Positions 55,922 through 64,000 of a stretch of 64,000 nt of DNA are shown piece by piece (position 1 is the stretch's first letter; each line of letters opens with the position of its first letter). This stretch comes from Campylobacter concisus. GTDB lineage: Bacteria; Campylobacterota; Campylobacteria; Campylobacterales; Campylobacteraceae. The notes below the pieces were generated by a model, which worked only from the letters and a program-made list of their open reading frames with translations, was not told the DNA's origin and did no database searches. A program made the translations under genes and the position numbers. Where the stretch lies: positions 558,001 through 622,000 of the forward strand of contig NZ_CP049272.1 in NCBI RefSeq assembly GCF_003048775.2. The letters are read 5' to 3'.

Positions 55922-56350
55922 TTATTTTACGCGTTTAAAGATGTATTTATCTTTTAGCTCGCCAGTGACCTCTTTTTGATCCATATCTAGCATTTTTAGG
56001 TTCTCGCCTTCTATTTTATAAAAGCTCTTTTCTTTATACTCATCAATCGTTGTTATCACACCATTTTCGATTGAGTATTTACCTTTACTAACGGCTTTGT
56101 AATTGTCTTTTGACTTGTAGTCCATCACGCTTTCAAACGTACCATCTTTTTTTAATGTTAAGCGTGAATCAACACCCATGCAACTAGCGCAAGGTAAAAA
56201 TGCTTTATAAGTGCCCTCGATGCTGCTAATTGGAGCTTCGCAGCTACCTTTTACTTCACATTTGCCTTGTGGGACATTTGTGTTTTGGCTAGATGAGGCA
56301 CAACCTGCCAAAAGTAGAGCCGCACTTAGTGCAAATATAAAATTTTTCAT
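55922..56350 (-). CDS. NlpE-like lipoprotein
   Basis: The 142-residue protein has a lipobox (LLLAGCASS, Cys17) and one NlpE domain: YKAFLPCASCMGVDSRLTLK with CxxC near 54-57, then GKYSIENGVITTIDEYKEKS, which fits the short NlpE N-domain. It is likely anchored in the outer membrane and may sense metals or stress. Its CxxC domain resembles that of the longer protein downstream, so the two look like paralogues. It is divergent from the SPFH gene. Confidence 0.85.
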   Translation of the reverse strand: MKNFIFALSAALLLAGCASSSQNTNVPQGKCEVKGSCEAPISSIEGTYKAFLPCASCMGVDSRLTLKKDGTFESVMDYKSKDNYKAVSKGKYSIENGVITTIDEYKEKSFYKIEGENLKMLDMDQKEVTGELKDKYIFKRVK

Positions 56351-56430
56351 GCTAATCCTTTTTGAAAATAAAATTTAAAATGTATTATAATACTTAAGAA
56401 AATAACAAATTATAAATTAAAGGAGTAAAA

Positions 56431-57345
56431 ATGCAAATCGAAGCATTTGGCGTTTTAGTCGTGGTTCTGGTTATCTTTGCGTTCTTGTTTTTAAGGGCTG
56501 GCATCAAGATCGTCTCACAAGCTGATAATCTGCTCATCGAGCGACTTGGTAAATTTCACAAAGTGCTTGACGGCGGATTTCACATAATCATCCCATTTGT
56601 CGATCAAATAAGAGCGATAATCACCGTAAAAGAGCAGCTTGTAGATATCACAAAACAGCAAGTCATCACAAAAGATAATGTTAATATAAGCGTCGATGGT
56701 ATCGTCTTTTTAAAGGTATTTGATGCAAAAATGGCGGTTTATAACGTAGATAACTACAAGCGTGCCATTGCAAATTTAGCCATGACTACGCTTCGTGGCG
56801 AGATAGGCGCGATGAATCTTGACGATACGCTAAGCTCACGTGACCGCTTAAATGCTGCGCTTCAAGTGGCTCTTGGCGACGCTGCTGGCAACTGGGGTGT
56901 AAAAATCATGCGTGTAGAAATTTCTGAAATTTCTGTCCCACTTGGTATCGAAGAGGCGATGAATATGCAGATGAAAGCTGAGCGTGAAAAACGTGCGATT
57001 GAGCTAAAAGCCTTGGCTGAAAAAGAGGCACTAATACGCAACGCAGAGGCGCTAAAACAAGAAAAAGTGCTTCAAGCAGAGGCGATCGAGCGTATGGCTG
57101 ATGCGAAAAAATACGAACAAATCGCTATTGCAACGGCTCAAAAAGAGGCTATGGATATGATAAATGATAGTATGAGCAAAAACGCAAATGCGGCTGAATT
57201 TTTGCTCGCTCGCGATAGAGTCGGGGCATTTAGCGAGCTAGCTAAAAATAGCTCAAAAGATAAAATTTTAGTCCCTTATGAAGCGACTGAGCTTATTGGT
57301 TCACTTAGCGTTTTGAAAAATTTCCTAGCTAAGGATAAGGCGTGA
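56431..57345 (+). CDS. SPFH/Band 7 (stomatin, QmcA-type) membrane protein
   Basis: The 304-residue protein has an N-terminal membrane segment (VLVVVLVIFAFLFLRAG), the Band 7 domain (about 20-190, with LLIERLGKFHKVLDGGFHII and DNVNISVDGIVFLKV), and a coiled coil with EKRAIELKALAEKEALIRNA near 185-230. It overlaps an NfeD-like gene by 4 bp, the classical stomatin/NfeD pair. Such pairs build membrane microdomains; the function in Campylobacter is not known. Confidence 0.92.
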   Translation: MQIEAFGVLVVVLVIFAFLFLRAGIKIVSQADNLLIERLGKFHKVLDGGFHIIIPFVDQIRAIITVKEQLVDITKQQVITKDNVNISVDGIVFLKVFDAKMAVYNVDNYKRAIANLAMTTLRGEIGAMNLDDTLSSRDRLNAALQVALGDAAGNWGVKIMRVEISEISVPLGIEEAMNMQMKAEREKRAIELKALAEKEALIRNAEALKQEKVLQAEAIERMADAKKYEQIAIATAQKEAMDMINDSMSKNANAAEFLLARDRVGAFSELAKNSSKDKILVPYEATELIGSLSVLKNFLAKDKA

Positions 57346-57734
57346 TCAGTCCTTTTATAATGATAGCAATCGGTGTGGTTTTGTGCATCACCGAGTTTAT
57401 CTTTTTCTCGTTTTATTTGCTATTTTTTGGCATAGCTTTTATAGTAGTTGGAGCTATAAATTTTGGTTTTAGTTTTGCTTGGAGCTATCAAATTTTAATT
57501 ACGGCAGCGATTGCGATCGTGCTCCTTGTGCTTTTAAAAGCGCCGTTAAAGAGTAAATTTATGTCCAGAAAAGAGAGCTTTAACGAGGAATTTTTAGACG
57601 AAGCCGGAGTTGGCGAGATCAGAGAAAATATGGTCTATTTCAAAGGCACACTTTGGAAATATGACGGAAATTTAGCTAACGGAGAGAAAGTGACGGTTCT
57701 TGGCACCAAAGGTGACAAGGTTATATTAAAATAA
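57342..57734 (+). CDS. NfeD-like membrane protein
   Basis: The 130-residue protein has two to three membrane segments (residues 1-70: FIMIAIGVVLCITEFIFFSF, then FYLLFFGIAFIVVG) and an OB-fold C-terminal domain (GEIRENMVYFKGTLWKYDGN, then VTVLGTKGDKVIL). This is the short NfeD1b type without the serine protease domain, a partner of SPFH proteins. It overlaps the SPFH gene. Confidence 0.9.
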   Translation: MISPFIMIAIGVVLCITEFIFFSFYLLFFGIAFIVVGAINFGFSFAWSYQILITAAIAIVLLVLLKAPLKSKFMSRKESFNEEFLDEAGVGEIRENMVYFKGTLWKYDGNLANGEKVTVLGTKGDKVILK

Positions 57735-57752
57735 AGTGCCATTTGGCACTTT
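57733..57752. terminator. bidirectional terminator nfeD / small lipoprotein
   Basis: AAAGTGCC and GGCACTTT pair around ATTT in the 20-bp gap between the convergent genes. The first bases overlap the NfeD stop codon. Confidence 0.75.
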
Positions 57753-57754
57753 AT

Positions 57755-57961
57755 CTATTTTGCGTGAGCTGGGCAGCCTGCTGGCATTTGCTCATGCATC
57801 GCCCCTTGCATGCCATGATGTGGGCAGCTTGGCATATTTTCTTGCATCATTTTTTGATGATGAGGGCAACCGCAACCTTCGTGGCTTGCTGGCTTTGGCT
57901 CATTTTTAGCACAACCAACTAAAAATAGTCCGCAAATAATGGCAAATACTATCTTTTTCAT
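57755..57961 (-). CDS. small Cys/His/Met-rich lipoprotein (metal-binding type)
   Basis: The ATG at 57961 gives a 68-residue lipoprotein (lipobox FLVGC, Cys17). The mature part carries GCGCPHH at 29-35, SCPHHGM at 45-51 and GCPAHAK at 62-68, with six methionines at about 38, 39, 43, 51, 55 and 59. The regular CPxH motifs with Met-rich spacers strongly suggest binding of copper or another soft metal in the periplasm. No family is recognised. It lies in the same region as two NlpE-like lipoproteins, which are also tied to copper. Confidence 0.78.
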   Translation of the reverse strand: MKKIVFAIICGLFLVGCAKNEPKPASHEGCGCPHHQKMMQENMPSCPHHGMQGAMHEQMPAGCPAHAK

Positions 57962-58093
57962 AACTCGCTCCTTTAAAGAATTTCTCACATTTTAGCCTTT
58001 AAAAATTAATTTTTCATAACGCCTGATTTATCATATTTAAAAGCATTTTTGGCTAAACTCTCGCCCAAAAATAAGCAAAATAAAAGGTTAAAT

Positions 58094-59140
58094 TTGAAAA
58101 GACTTAGTGTAAATGAAGCCATCGATCTTATAGAAAACGCACCGCTTCACGAGCTTGGCAAGATGGCGCTAGCTAGAAAAAAAGAGCTTCATCCAGAGGG
58201 CATTACGACCTTTATCGTAGATCGCAATATCAACTATACAAACGTCTGCTGGGTGGATTGTAAATTTTGCGCATTTTACCGTCACGCAAAAGAAGAAGAC
58301 GCTTATGTGCTAAGTTTTGAGGAGATCGGCAAGAAGATCGAGGAGCTTATCGCCATTGGTGGCACGCAAATTTTATTTCAAGGTGGTGTTCATCCAAAGC
58401 TAAAGATCGAGTGGTACGAGGAGCTAGTGAGCTACATCAGCAAGCACTATCCAAGCATCACGATACATGGTTTTTCAGCTGTTGAGATCGACTACATCGC
58501 AAGAGTTTCAAAAATTTCTACCAAAGAGGTCTTAAGGCGCCTAAACGAAAAGGGCTTATACTCGATGCCAGGGGCTGGAGCAGAAATTTTAAGCGACAGG
58601 GTGCGTGACATCATCGCCCCAAAAAAGTGCGACACCGCAGACTGGCTTCGCATACACAAAGAGGCGCACGAGCTTGGCATAAAGACAACTGCTACGATGA
58701 TGTTTGGCACGGTTGAGAGCACTCGCGAGATCGTCGAGCACTGGGAGCACATCAGAAATTTACAAGATGAAACAGCTGGGTTTAGGGCATTTATACTTTG
58801 GAGTTTTCAAGGGCTAAACACAAAGCTCATGCAAGAATTCCCTGAGATCAAAAAGCAAAGCTCAAACGTCTATCTAAGACTTCTTGCGGTCTCAAGGCTC
58901 TTTTTGGATAACTTTAAAAATATCCAAAGCAGCTGGGTCACGCAGGGCAGCTACGTTGGTCAGCTAGCGCTTCTTTTTGGCGCAAACGACCTTGGCTCGA
59001 CCATGATGGAAGAAAACGTCGTAAAGGCCGCAGGGGCTAGCTTTAGGATGAATCAAGACCAGATGATCGAGCTTATAAAAGATGTCGGAGAAATTCCAGC
59101 CAAGCGTAACACAAACTATGATATTTTGGAGAAATTTTAG
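58094..59140 (+). CDS. mqnC: dehypoxanthine futalosine cyclase MqnC
   Basis: I use TTG 58094 after AAAAGG, giving LKRLSVNEAIDLIENAPL (read as Met first), the family start; the frame opens 15 codons earlier. The 348-residue radical-SAM protein has the CxxxCxxC cluster motif in VCWVDCKFCAFYRHA, then GGTQILFQGGVHP and YSMPGAGAEIL. It acts in the futalosine route to menaquinone, the only quinone pathway in these bacteria and thus the electron source for HaoC-type enzymes. It abuts the M16 gene. Confidence 0.93.
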   Translation: MKRLSVNEAIDLIENAPLHELGKMALARKKELHPEGITTFIVDRNINYTNVCWVDCKFCAFYRHAKEEDAYVLSFEEIGKKIEELIAIGGTQILFQGGVHPKLKIEWYEELVSYISKHYPSITIHGFSAVEIDYIARVSKISTKEVLRRLNEKGLYSMPGAGAEILSDRVRDIIAPKKCDTADWLRIHKEAHELGIKTTATMMFGTVESTREIVEHWEHIRNLQDETAGFRAFILWSFQGLNTKLMQEFPEIKKQSSNVYLRLLAVSRLFLDNFKNIQSSWVTQGSYVGQLALLFGANDLGSTMMEENVVKAAGASFRMNQDQMIELIKDVGEIPAKRNTNYDILEKF

Positions 59141-60370
59141 ATGAAAATTTTAGATATCAATGTAAAAAATGTAAAAATTCCAGTCGTTTTTGAAAGCTCA
59201 AAAGCGATGCCGGTAGTGAGCCTAAAACTAGTTTTTAAAGCAGCTGGCAGCTCGCAAAATGGCAAGCTAGCAGGTCTTGCAAGGCTAAGTGCAAATTTGC
59301 TAAACGAGGGCGATATGAAGCTAGGCTCGGCCAAATTTGCTAAAGAGCTTGAAGTAAGGGCGATTAGCCTAAATGCAAGCTGCGGCTTTGAGACATTTTG
59401 CATAGATATAAACTGCCTAAAAGAGCACTTTGCCTTTGCGTGCGGCAAGCTAAAAGAGCTTATAAGCGCTCCAAATTTAACTGATGAAATTCTAAATAGG
59501 TGCAAAACCGTCACACTTGGCGAGATCGCAGCAAATGAAAACGACTTTGACTACGTGGCAAGGCAGGGACTTTTTGAGCTTTTATACCCAAAAAGCGTGC
59601 TTTCAGAGCCTAGTATCGGCACTAAAAAGAGCGTTAAAGCGATCACGCTTGAAGATGTAAGCAAATTTTTAAATGAGCATTTAGACCTTTCAAATTTGCT
59701 TTGCGTGCTAGGTGGCGACATCGACGAGAAGCAGACAAAAGAGCTTGCTAGCGTTTTAGAGATCCTAAAGCCTGGCAAGGTGCGAAAGCTAGAGCGCTTT
59801 AACCCAAGCGATAAGTGCGAAATCAGCGAGATCATCAGACAAAGCGAGCAGGCCTACATCTACTTTGGCGCGCCATTTAAAGTAAGACCTGAGGAGAAAT
59901 ACAAGGCTACAGTGGCGACATTTATCTTGGGCGAGGGTGGCTTTGGCTCGAGGCTCATGGAGGAGATACGCGTGAAAAGAGGGCTTGCTTATAGCGCCTA
60001 CGCTAGAAATTTGCTAAATCTCTCTTACAGCCAGCTATACGGCTACATGCAGACAAAAAATGAGAAAAAAGATGAAGCCATCGCCGTTATAAAAGAGGAA
60101 ACTTTAAAATTTAGTAAAAAAGGTGTTAGCAAGGCCGAGCTTGAGCAGGCTAAGAAATTTTTACTTGGCTCGTTGCCGCTTAGACTTGAGACGTTATTTA
60201 AACGCCTTGATATCGCACAAAGCGAGTTTTACGAGCATGGCGAGCTTGGGGCATTTTTGAAGGATCTGGATAAAATTTCAGCCCTTTCGCTAAGCGAGCT
60301 AAATAGCTTCATAAAAGCCCACGCAGAGATCAATCAGCTAAGTTTTTGCGTCTTAAAAAATGAAATTTGA
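59141..60370 (+). CDS. M16-family peptidase homologue lacking the HxxEH zinc site
   Basis: The 409-residue protein has the two-lobed M16 fold: N-lobe start VVSLKLVFKAAGSSQNGKLAG, C-lobe YIYFGAPFKV and LGEGGFGSRLMEEIRVKRGLAYS. At the zinc site, residues 48-52 read R-L-S-A-N instead of H-x-x-E-H, so the zinc-binding and catalytic residues are gone. The RGLAYS motif of the non-catalytic side is kept. It may be a partner subunit for an active M16 protease elsewhere or have a new role. It overlaps recG by 11 bp. Confidence 0.85.
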   Translation: MKILDINVKNVKIPVVFESSKAMPVVSLKLVFKAAGSSQNGKLAGLARLSANLLNEGDMKLGSAKFAKELEVRAISLNASCGFETFCIDINCLKEHFAFACGKLKELISAPNLTDEILNRCKTVTLGEIAANENDFDYVARQGLFELLYPKSVLSEPSIGTKKSVKAITLEDVSKFLNEHLDLSNLLCVLGGDIDEKQTKELASVLEILKPGKVRKLERFNPSDKCEISEIIRQSEQAYIYFGAPFKVRPEEKYKATVATFILGEGGFGSRLMEEIRVKRGLAYSAYARNLLNLSYSQLYGYMQTKNEKKDEAIAVIKEETLKFSKKGVSKAELEQAKKFLLGSLPLRLETLFKRLDIAQSEFYEHGELGAFLKDLDKISALSLSELNSFIKAHAEINQLSFCVLKNEI

Positions 60371-62177
60371 AGCAAGCGACAGAGCAAAACTTCTAAAAAT
60401 AGGCGTGCTTAGCCTACTTGACCTTGCTCTTGTGCTACCAAAGGGCTTTGAGGATACGACGATCGCTAAGAGCCCAAGAGAGGGGCAGGTCTGCATAAAT
60501 GTAAAGATCACTTCGCTCGCCTCGCGCCCTGGAATGCTAACGGCACTTGCCTTTTGCGAGCAGTGGCAAAGTAGCGTAAAGATCGTCATTTTTAATGCAA
60601 AGTCCTGGCACTACGGCGCTTTTAAGATGGGCAAAGAGATGGCGATATATGGGCTTTGCTCCTATGCCTTTGGCTCGTGGCAGATCGTAAATCCAAAAAT
60701 CACCACAAAAATAGGCCAGATCGTGCCTAAATTTAAGACTGAGCTAAAAGATGAGGAGCTAAAAAAACTCATCTTAAAATATCTAAATTTACAAAATTTA
60801 CTAGATGAGGGTTTAAATGAAAAAGAGGCTAAATTTCTAGCCGATCTGCAAAGGTTAGATGAGCAAAGCGTGCAAATTTTATACCGCCTAAAAAATGATG
60901 GCGAGGGCGTGGAAATCTTAAAATTTGTAGAAATTTTTAACTACATAAAAAAGCTAAGTGCTAAAAAAACCTACTTTAAAAGCCCAAAAATCAAGCTTTT
61001 TGATATAAGCTCTTGGCTTAAGAGCCTGCCATTTACGCCGACAAATGACCAGATAAAAGCGATAAACGACATCAGAGACGACCTTAGCACCGTGCAGGCA
61101 AAAAGGCGCGTCATAATGGGCGACGTGGGAAGCGGCAAGACTCTTGTGATCCTAGCAGCTTCTCTTAGCGTCTATCCGCAAAGTGCCATTTTGATGGCAC
61201 CAACAAGCATCTTAAGTGAGCAAATTTATAATGAAGCAAAGAGGTTGCTACCTGCTTTTATGAACGTGATGCTAGTGCGAAGTGGGGAGAAAAAGATAGA
61301 CTTTAGCGGGGTAAATTTGATCGTTGGCACACATGCGCTACTCTTTCACGAGCTGCCAAACTCGCCGCTTGTCATGGTCGATGAGCAGCACCGCTTTGGC
61401 TCAAATCAGCGCAAAAAGATAGAGGAGCTTGCCTCAAACGAAGACGAGCGAGCAAATTTCGTGCAGTTTTCAGCTACGCCAATACCTAGGACGCTAAGCC
61501 TCATTCAGTCTGAGATCGTAAATTTTAGCTTTTTAAAGCAGATGCCGTTTAAGAAAAATATAACGAGCCAAATTTTAGGCGCTAGCGAGTTTGGCTTTTT
61601 GCTAACTCACATCAAAAAGCAGCTTGCGGGCGGCTTTCAAGTAGCCATCATCTATCCGCTAGTTGAGAGCAGCGAGAGCTCAAACTACCAAAGTCTAAGC
61701 GAGGCACAGGTCTTTTGGCTAAAGAATTTCAAAAATGTCTTCGTCACGCACGGCAAAGACAAAGAGAAAGAGGAAATTTTAAGGCGATTTAGAGAAGATG
61801 GTGAAATTTTGCTCTCAACAACCGTTGTTGAGGTTGGTATTTCGCTACCAAGGCTAAATACGATAGTGATCGTAGGCGCTGAGCGGCTAGGGCTTGCCAC
61901 ACTTCATCAGCTGCGAGGCAGAGTGGGGCGAAACGGCGGCGATGGATACTGCTTTTTGTTTACCAAGTTAAAAGAGGCGCCAGCTAGGCTAAAGGAATTT
62001 TGCGCGATAAATGACGGCTTTAAAGTGGCGGAGCTTGATCTAAAAAACCGCCAAAGTGGCGATATACTAAATGGCTTTTTCCAGCACGGAGCGACATTTA
62101 ACTTCTACGACTACGAGGATGATATCACACAGGCTGCAAAGGCGAGAGTAGCTGCACTTGCTAAAAATAATGCCTAG
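60360..62177 (+). CDS. recG: ATP-dependent DNA helicase RecG
   Basis: The 605-residue protein has helicase motif I (GDVGSGKTLVILAAS near 258), the DEQHRFG motif II near 340, motif III QFSATPIPRTL, and the motif V/VI region TVVEVGISLPRL and HQLRGRVGRNGGDGYC. The wedge domain is short, which fits the compact RecG of this group (E. coli about 690). It remodels stalled forks and Holliday junctions. Its start lies within the end of the M16 gene. Confidence 0.95.
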   Translation: MKFEASDRAKLLKIGVLSLLDLALVLPKGFEDTTIAKSPREGQVCINVKITSLASRPGMLTALAFCEQWQSSVKIVIFNAKSWHYGAFKMGKEMAIYGLCSYAFGSWQIVNPKITTKIGQIVPKFKTELKDEELKKLILKYLNLQNLLDEGLNEKEAKFLADLQRLDEQSVQILYRLKNDGEGVEILKFVEIFNYIKKLSAKKTYFKSPKIKLFDISSWLKSLPFTPTNDQIKAINDIRDDLSTVQAKRRVIMGDVGSGKTLVILAASLSVYPQSAILMAPTSILSEQIYNEAKRLLPAFMNVMLVRSGEKKIDFSGVNLIVGTHALLFHELPNSPLVMVDEQHRFGSNQRKKIEELASNEDERANFVQFSATPIPRTLSLIQSEIVNFSFLKQMPFKKNITSQILGASEFGFLLTHIKKQLAGGFQVAIIYPLVESSESSNYQSLSEAQVFWLKNFKNVFVTHGKDKEKEEILRRFREDGEILLSTTVVEVGISLPRLNTIVIVGAERLGLATLHQLRGRVGRNGGDGYCFLFTKLKEAPARLKEFCAINDGFKVAELDLKNRQSGDILNGFFQHGATFNFYDYEDDITQAAKARVAALAKNNA

Positions 62178-62250
62178 TTGCTTTTAGCTTAACTTAAATT
62201 TTTGATTTGATTTTGTTGGCTAAATTTTAGCGGAGTAAATTTTAATAAAA

Positions 62251-62457
62251 TTATTTTTCTACTCTTCGCTCTTTGCATACATTCTCGCATGATATGCCGT
62301 CACGATCACGATCAAACCCACTGCGTCCGCATTTTCTTAGATAGTGATATGCTTCTTCGCAACTTTTCATCTCTTTGCAGTAGCGTTTAGAACAATCAAA
62401 TTTATCCGCCGCGTTTGCTATCAATGCAAAAAATAAAATCAAAACTATTTTTTTCAT
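62251..62457 (-). CDS. small exported excalibur-domain protein
   Basis: I use the ATG at 62457 (MKKIVLILFFALIANAADKF), a signal peptide; the frame opens 18 codons earlier. The 68-residue product carries cysteines paired as CSKRYCKEMKSC and the excalibur calcium-binding motif FDRDRDGISCENVC near 48-61. Such domains are found at the ends of surface nucleases; a free one like this could bind calcium in the periplasm. The function is unknown. Confidence 0.85.
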   Translation of the reverse strand: MKKIVLILFFALIANAADKFDCSKRYCKEMKSCEEAYHYLRKCGRSGFDRDRDGISCENVCKERRVEK

Positions 62458-62538
62458 TTTTACTCCAAAGGCAGTATTAAATAAGAAAAATAATATAAAA
62501 AGCGCTCTCAAAAGAATTTCTCTTTTGAGAGTGTAAAT

Positions 62539-63315
62539 TTAAAGAGGATATGTTAAGCAGCACTCTCTTTTTACTTCGTCGATGTAGCTTACGTTTAAGC
62601 TTAGTCCGTAAAGCTTGCTTAAATTTTCGCTTCTGATGATCTCATCAACCGTGCCAAATCCAACCTCGCCATCACCTTTTACAAGTGCGACATATCCGCC
62701 AAGAAGCACGGCAAAGTCAGGGTTGTGAGTAGTTAGCACGACCGAGTAGCCAAGCTCTTTTAGCCACTTGAGCGTGCGTAGAAATTTATACTGGTTGCCG
62801 TAATCAAGCGCGCTCGTTGGCTCGTCAAATATAATCATCTTTGGCTGCGCAGCCATTGCACGAGCGATCATACACATCTGCTTTTGACCACCACTCATTT
62901 GAGTGATAAATTTCTCTTCAAGGTGCTCGATCTCAAGCTTTTTGGTGTAAATTTTAGCGATTTCTTCATCCTCTTTGCTAGGTCTTGCAAAGATACCAAG
63001 GTGCGCCGCACGTCCCATCGTGATGAACTCAAGTCCGGTGTATTCATACTCGGTTACCTCGCTTTGAGCCACATATGCCATGATCTTGGCACGCTCTTTG
63101 TTGCTTAGACTATCTACGTTTTTACCATCAAGGAAAATTTCTCCCGAAACTGGCTTTAGCGAGCCACTTATTAGCCCAAGAGTGGTTGATTTGCCAGCTC
63201 CATTTCGACCAAGAATAGTTAAAATCTCACCTGCGCCTATCTTTAAATTTACATTTTCTAGTTTGCCAGCCCCATTTGGGTAGCTAAAGTTTAAATTTCT
63301 GACTTCAAGCATCAC
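62539..63315 (-). CDS. iron-siderophore/heme/B12-type ABC transporter ATPase
   Basis: The 258-residue ATPase has Walker A GRNGAGKSTTLGLI near 36, a Q-loop, the signature QMSGGQKQMCMIARA near 140 and Walker B MIIFDEPTSALD. It belongs to the FecE/BtuD class. Its start overlaps the permease stop by 4 bp, so the pair forms one importer. The substrate (ferric siderophore, heme or cobalamin) cannot be told without the binding protein, which is outside the window. Confidence 0.92.
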   Translation of the reverse strand: MMLEVRNLNFSYPNGAGKLENVNLKIGAGEILTILGRNGAGKSTTLGLISGSLKPVSGEIFLDGKNVDSLSNKERAKIMAYVAQSEVTEYEYTGLEFITMGRAAHLGIFARPSKEDEEIAKIYTKKLEIEHLEEKFITQMSGGQKQMCMIARAMAAQPKMIIFDEPTSALDYGNQYKFLRTLKWLKELGYSVVLTTHNPDFAVLLGGYVALVKGDGEVGFGTVDEIIRSENLSKLYGLSLNVSYIDEVKRECCLTYPL

Positions 63316-64000
63316 GCAACCTTTTTATTTCGCCACAAGACCCAGACGAAAAATACCGTACCGATAAAGCCAGTAAGCACGCCAAGAGGCACTTCGCTCA
63401 CGCTTATGCTGCGTGCTAAGGTATCAACAAAAAGCAAAAACATAGCACCCATAAATATGCTTGCAGGCATGCTTCTTATGTTATTTGCACCAACTAGCAT
63501 GCGAGCTAAGTGAGGCATGAGAAGTCCCACCCAGGCCACTATACCACTTATGCAGACGCTACATGCTGTAAGAAGCGTGGCACAGATGATGATGATAGAG
63601 CGTTCAAAAGCCACATTTACGCCAAGTCTATCCGCACTCTCGTCGCCAAGAGAGAGCAAATTTATACGCCAGCTCATAGCGATTAGCAAAATAGCGCAGA
63701 TGATCATTACTGGGGCGATGTATTTTAAATTTTCGCTATCAAGCTTTGCTAGGCTACCAAGCTGCCAATAAACAATGTCAGGCAGCTTCGTCTCAGGGTC
63801 GGCGACATACTTTAAAAAGCCGATCACTGAGCCCATTAGGCCACTTACGATGATGCCAGAAAGAACTAGCATAAGTGTGCTTGAGCGTCCCATCATCTTA
63901 GGTATGGCTAGCGTGATAGCAACGGCTGCTAGGCCAAAGCCAAATGCAAAAGCCTGCACCCAAAATAGCGATAGGTCAAAGATGATCGCAGTTGCAGCGC
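63312..64000 (-). CDS. FecCD-type ABC permease (5' end outside window)
   Basis: At least 229 residues are visible; reading upstream past the GTG at 63957-63959 stays open to the edge and still looks coding (AAIIFDLSLFWVQAF-like), so the N-terminus lies beyond 64000. Several membrane segments and the segments SGIIVSGLMGSVIGFLKYVA, WQLGSLAK and GIVAWVGLLMPHLARML are typical of BtuC/FecCD permeases. It partners with the downstream ATPase in iron- or B12-type import. Confidence 0.93.
   Translation of the reverse strand, partial: AATAIIFDLSLFWVQAFAFGFGLAAVAITLAIPKMMGRSSTLMLVLSGIIVSGLMGSVIGFLKYVADPETKLPDIVYWQLGSLAKLDSENLKYIAPVMIICAILLIAMSWRINLLSLGDESADRLGVNVAFERSIIIICATLLTACSVCISGIVAWVGLLMPHLARMLVGANNIRSMPASIFMGAMFLLFVDTLARSISVSEVPLGVLTGFIGTVFFVWVLWRNKKVA

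Overview
The window looks like a chromosomal piece of a Campylobacterota species, most like a non-thermophilic human-oral Campylobacter of the C. concisus group. The grounds are AT-rich DNA with codons ending in A/T, very tight operons with 4-30 bp overlaps, many GTG/TTG starts, and gene orders that (from memory) match C. jejuni Cj0638-Cj0652, Cj0837-Cj0847 and Cj0848-Cj0856. No database was searched; every name rests on motifs read in the translations and on recalled synteny.

Layout. 1-3100: a GC-rich minus-strand block with a SufS-type cysteine desulfurase (cut by the window edge), a 62-aa protein, a ModE-like regulator with two extra cysteine repeats, and fdhD. Together they suggest sulfuration and regulation of a molybdenum or tungsten formate dehydrogenase. 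3100-5850: an AT-rich, decayed region with a possible small RNA, an orphan antitoxin beside a 5'-truncated toxin, the last piece of a type I restriction hsdR gene, and a frameshifted YgjP-like metallopeptidase. It ends at tRNA-Met (5959-6035). 6160-10290 (minus): ppa, an OB-fold periplasmic protein, a lipoprotein, adk and aspS. 10380-22000 (plus): nadK, recN, the two-receiver/GGDEF regulator cbrR, tatD, a LysM lytic transglycosylase, rlpA, hisB, kdsC, lptC, lptA, engB, an MreD-like membrane protein and mrdA. This is mainly an envelope-building block (peptidoglycan, Kdo and LPS transport, cell elongation).

22300-31690: queC, ybeY, a Mur-N-domain-like protein, metG, fbp, mobB, a lipoprotein, slt, yggT and gltX. 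31830-35050: mscL, a Crp/Fnr regulator, and a two-gene respiratory module made of a NapC/NrfH-type tetraheme quinol dehydrogenase and an octaheme cytochrome of the epsilon-proteobacterial hydroxylamine-oxidoreductase type (haoCA). This module lies where C. jejuni, as recalled, goes directly from gltX to the phosphoesterase gene. 35270-37180: metallophosphoesterase and psd. 37180-37625: gene-free, with a possible degraded ORF. 37626-46040 (mostly minus): ychF, pepA, a DedA protein, apt, a coiled-coil protein, rpiB, a DUF4139 protein (plus), an M50 protease, lepB and folD. 46120-51930 (plus): a monoheme cytochrome, hemL, an AtpZ-like protein, a membrane protein, an MFS carrier, a FliK-like protein and flhX. 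52040-53420: receiver-less cheB and cheR.

53470-56350 (minus): an MFS transporter and two NlpE-like lipoproteins. 56430-62180: an SPFH/NfeD pair, a small metal-binding-type lipoprotein, mqnC (futalosine menaquinone route), a Zn-site-less M16 protein and recG. 62250-64000 (minus): an excalibur-domain protein and an iron-type ABC ATPase and permease; the permease runs off the right edge. The most interesting items are the hao module and its neighbouring regulator, the repeat-bearing ModE-like regulator in the GC-rich fdhD block, and the decayed restriction/toxin region next to tRNA-Met.
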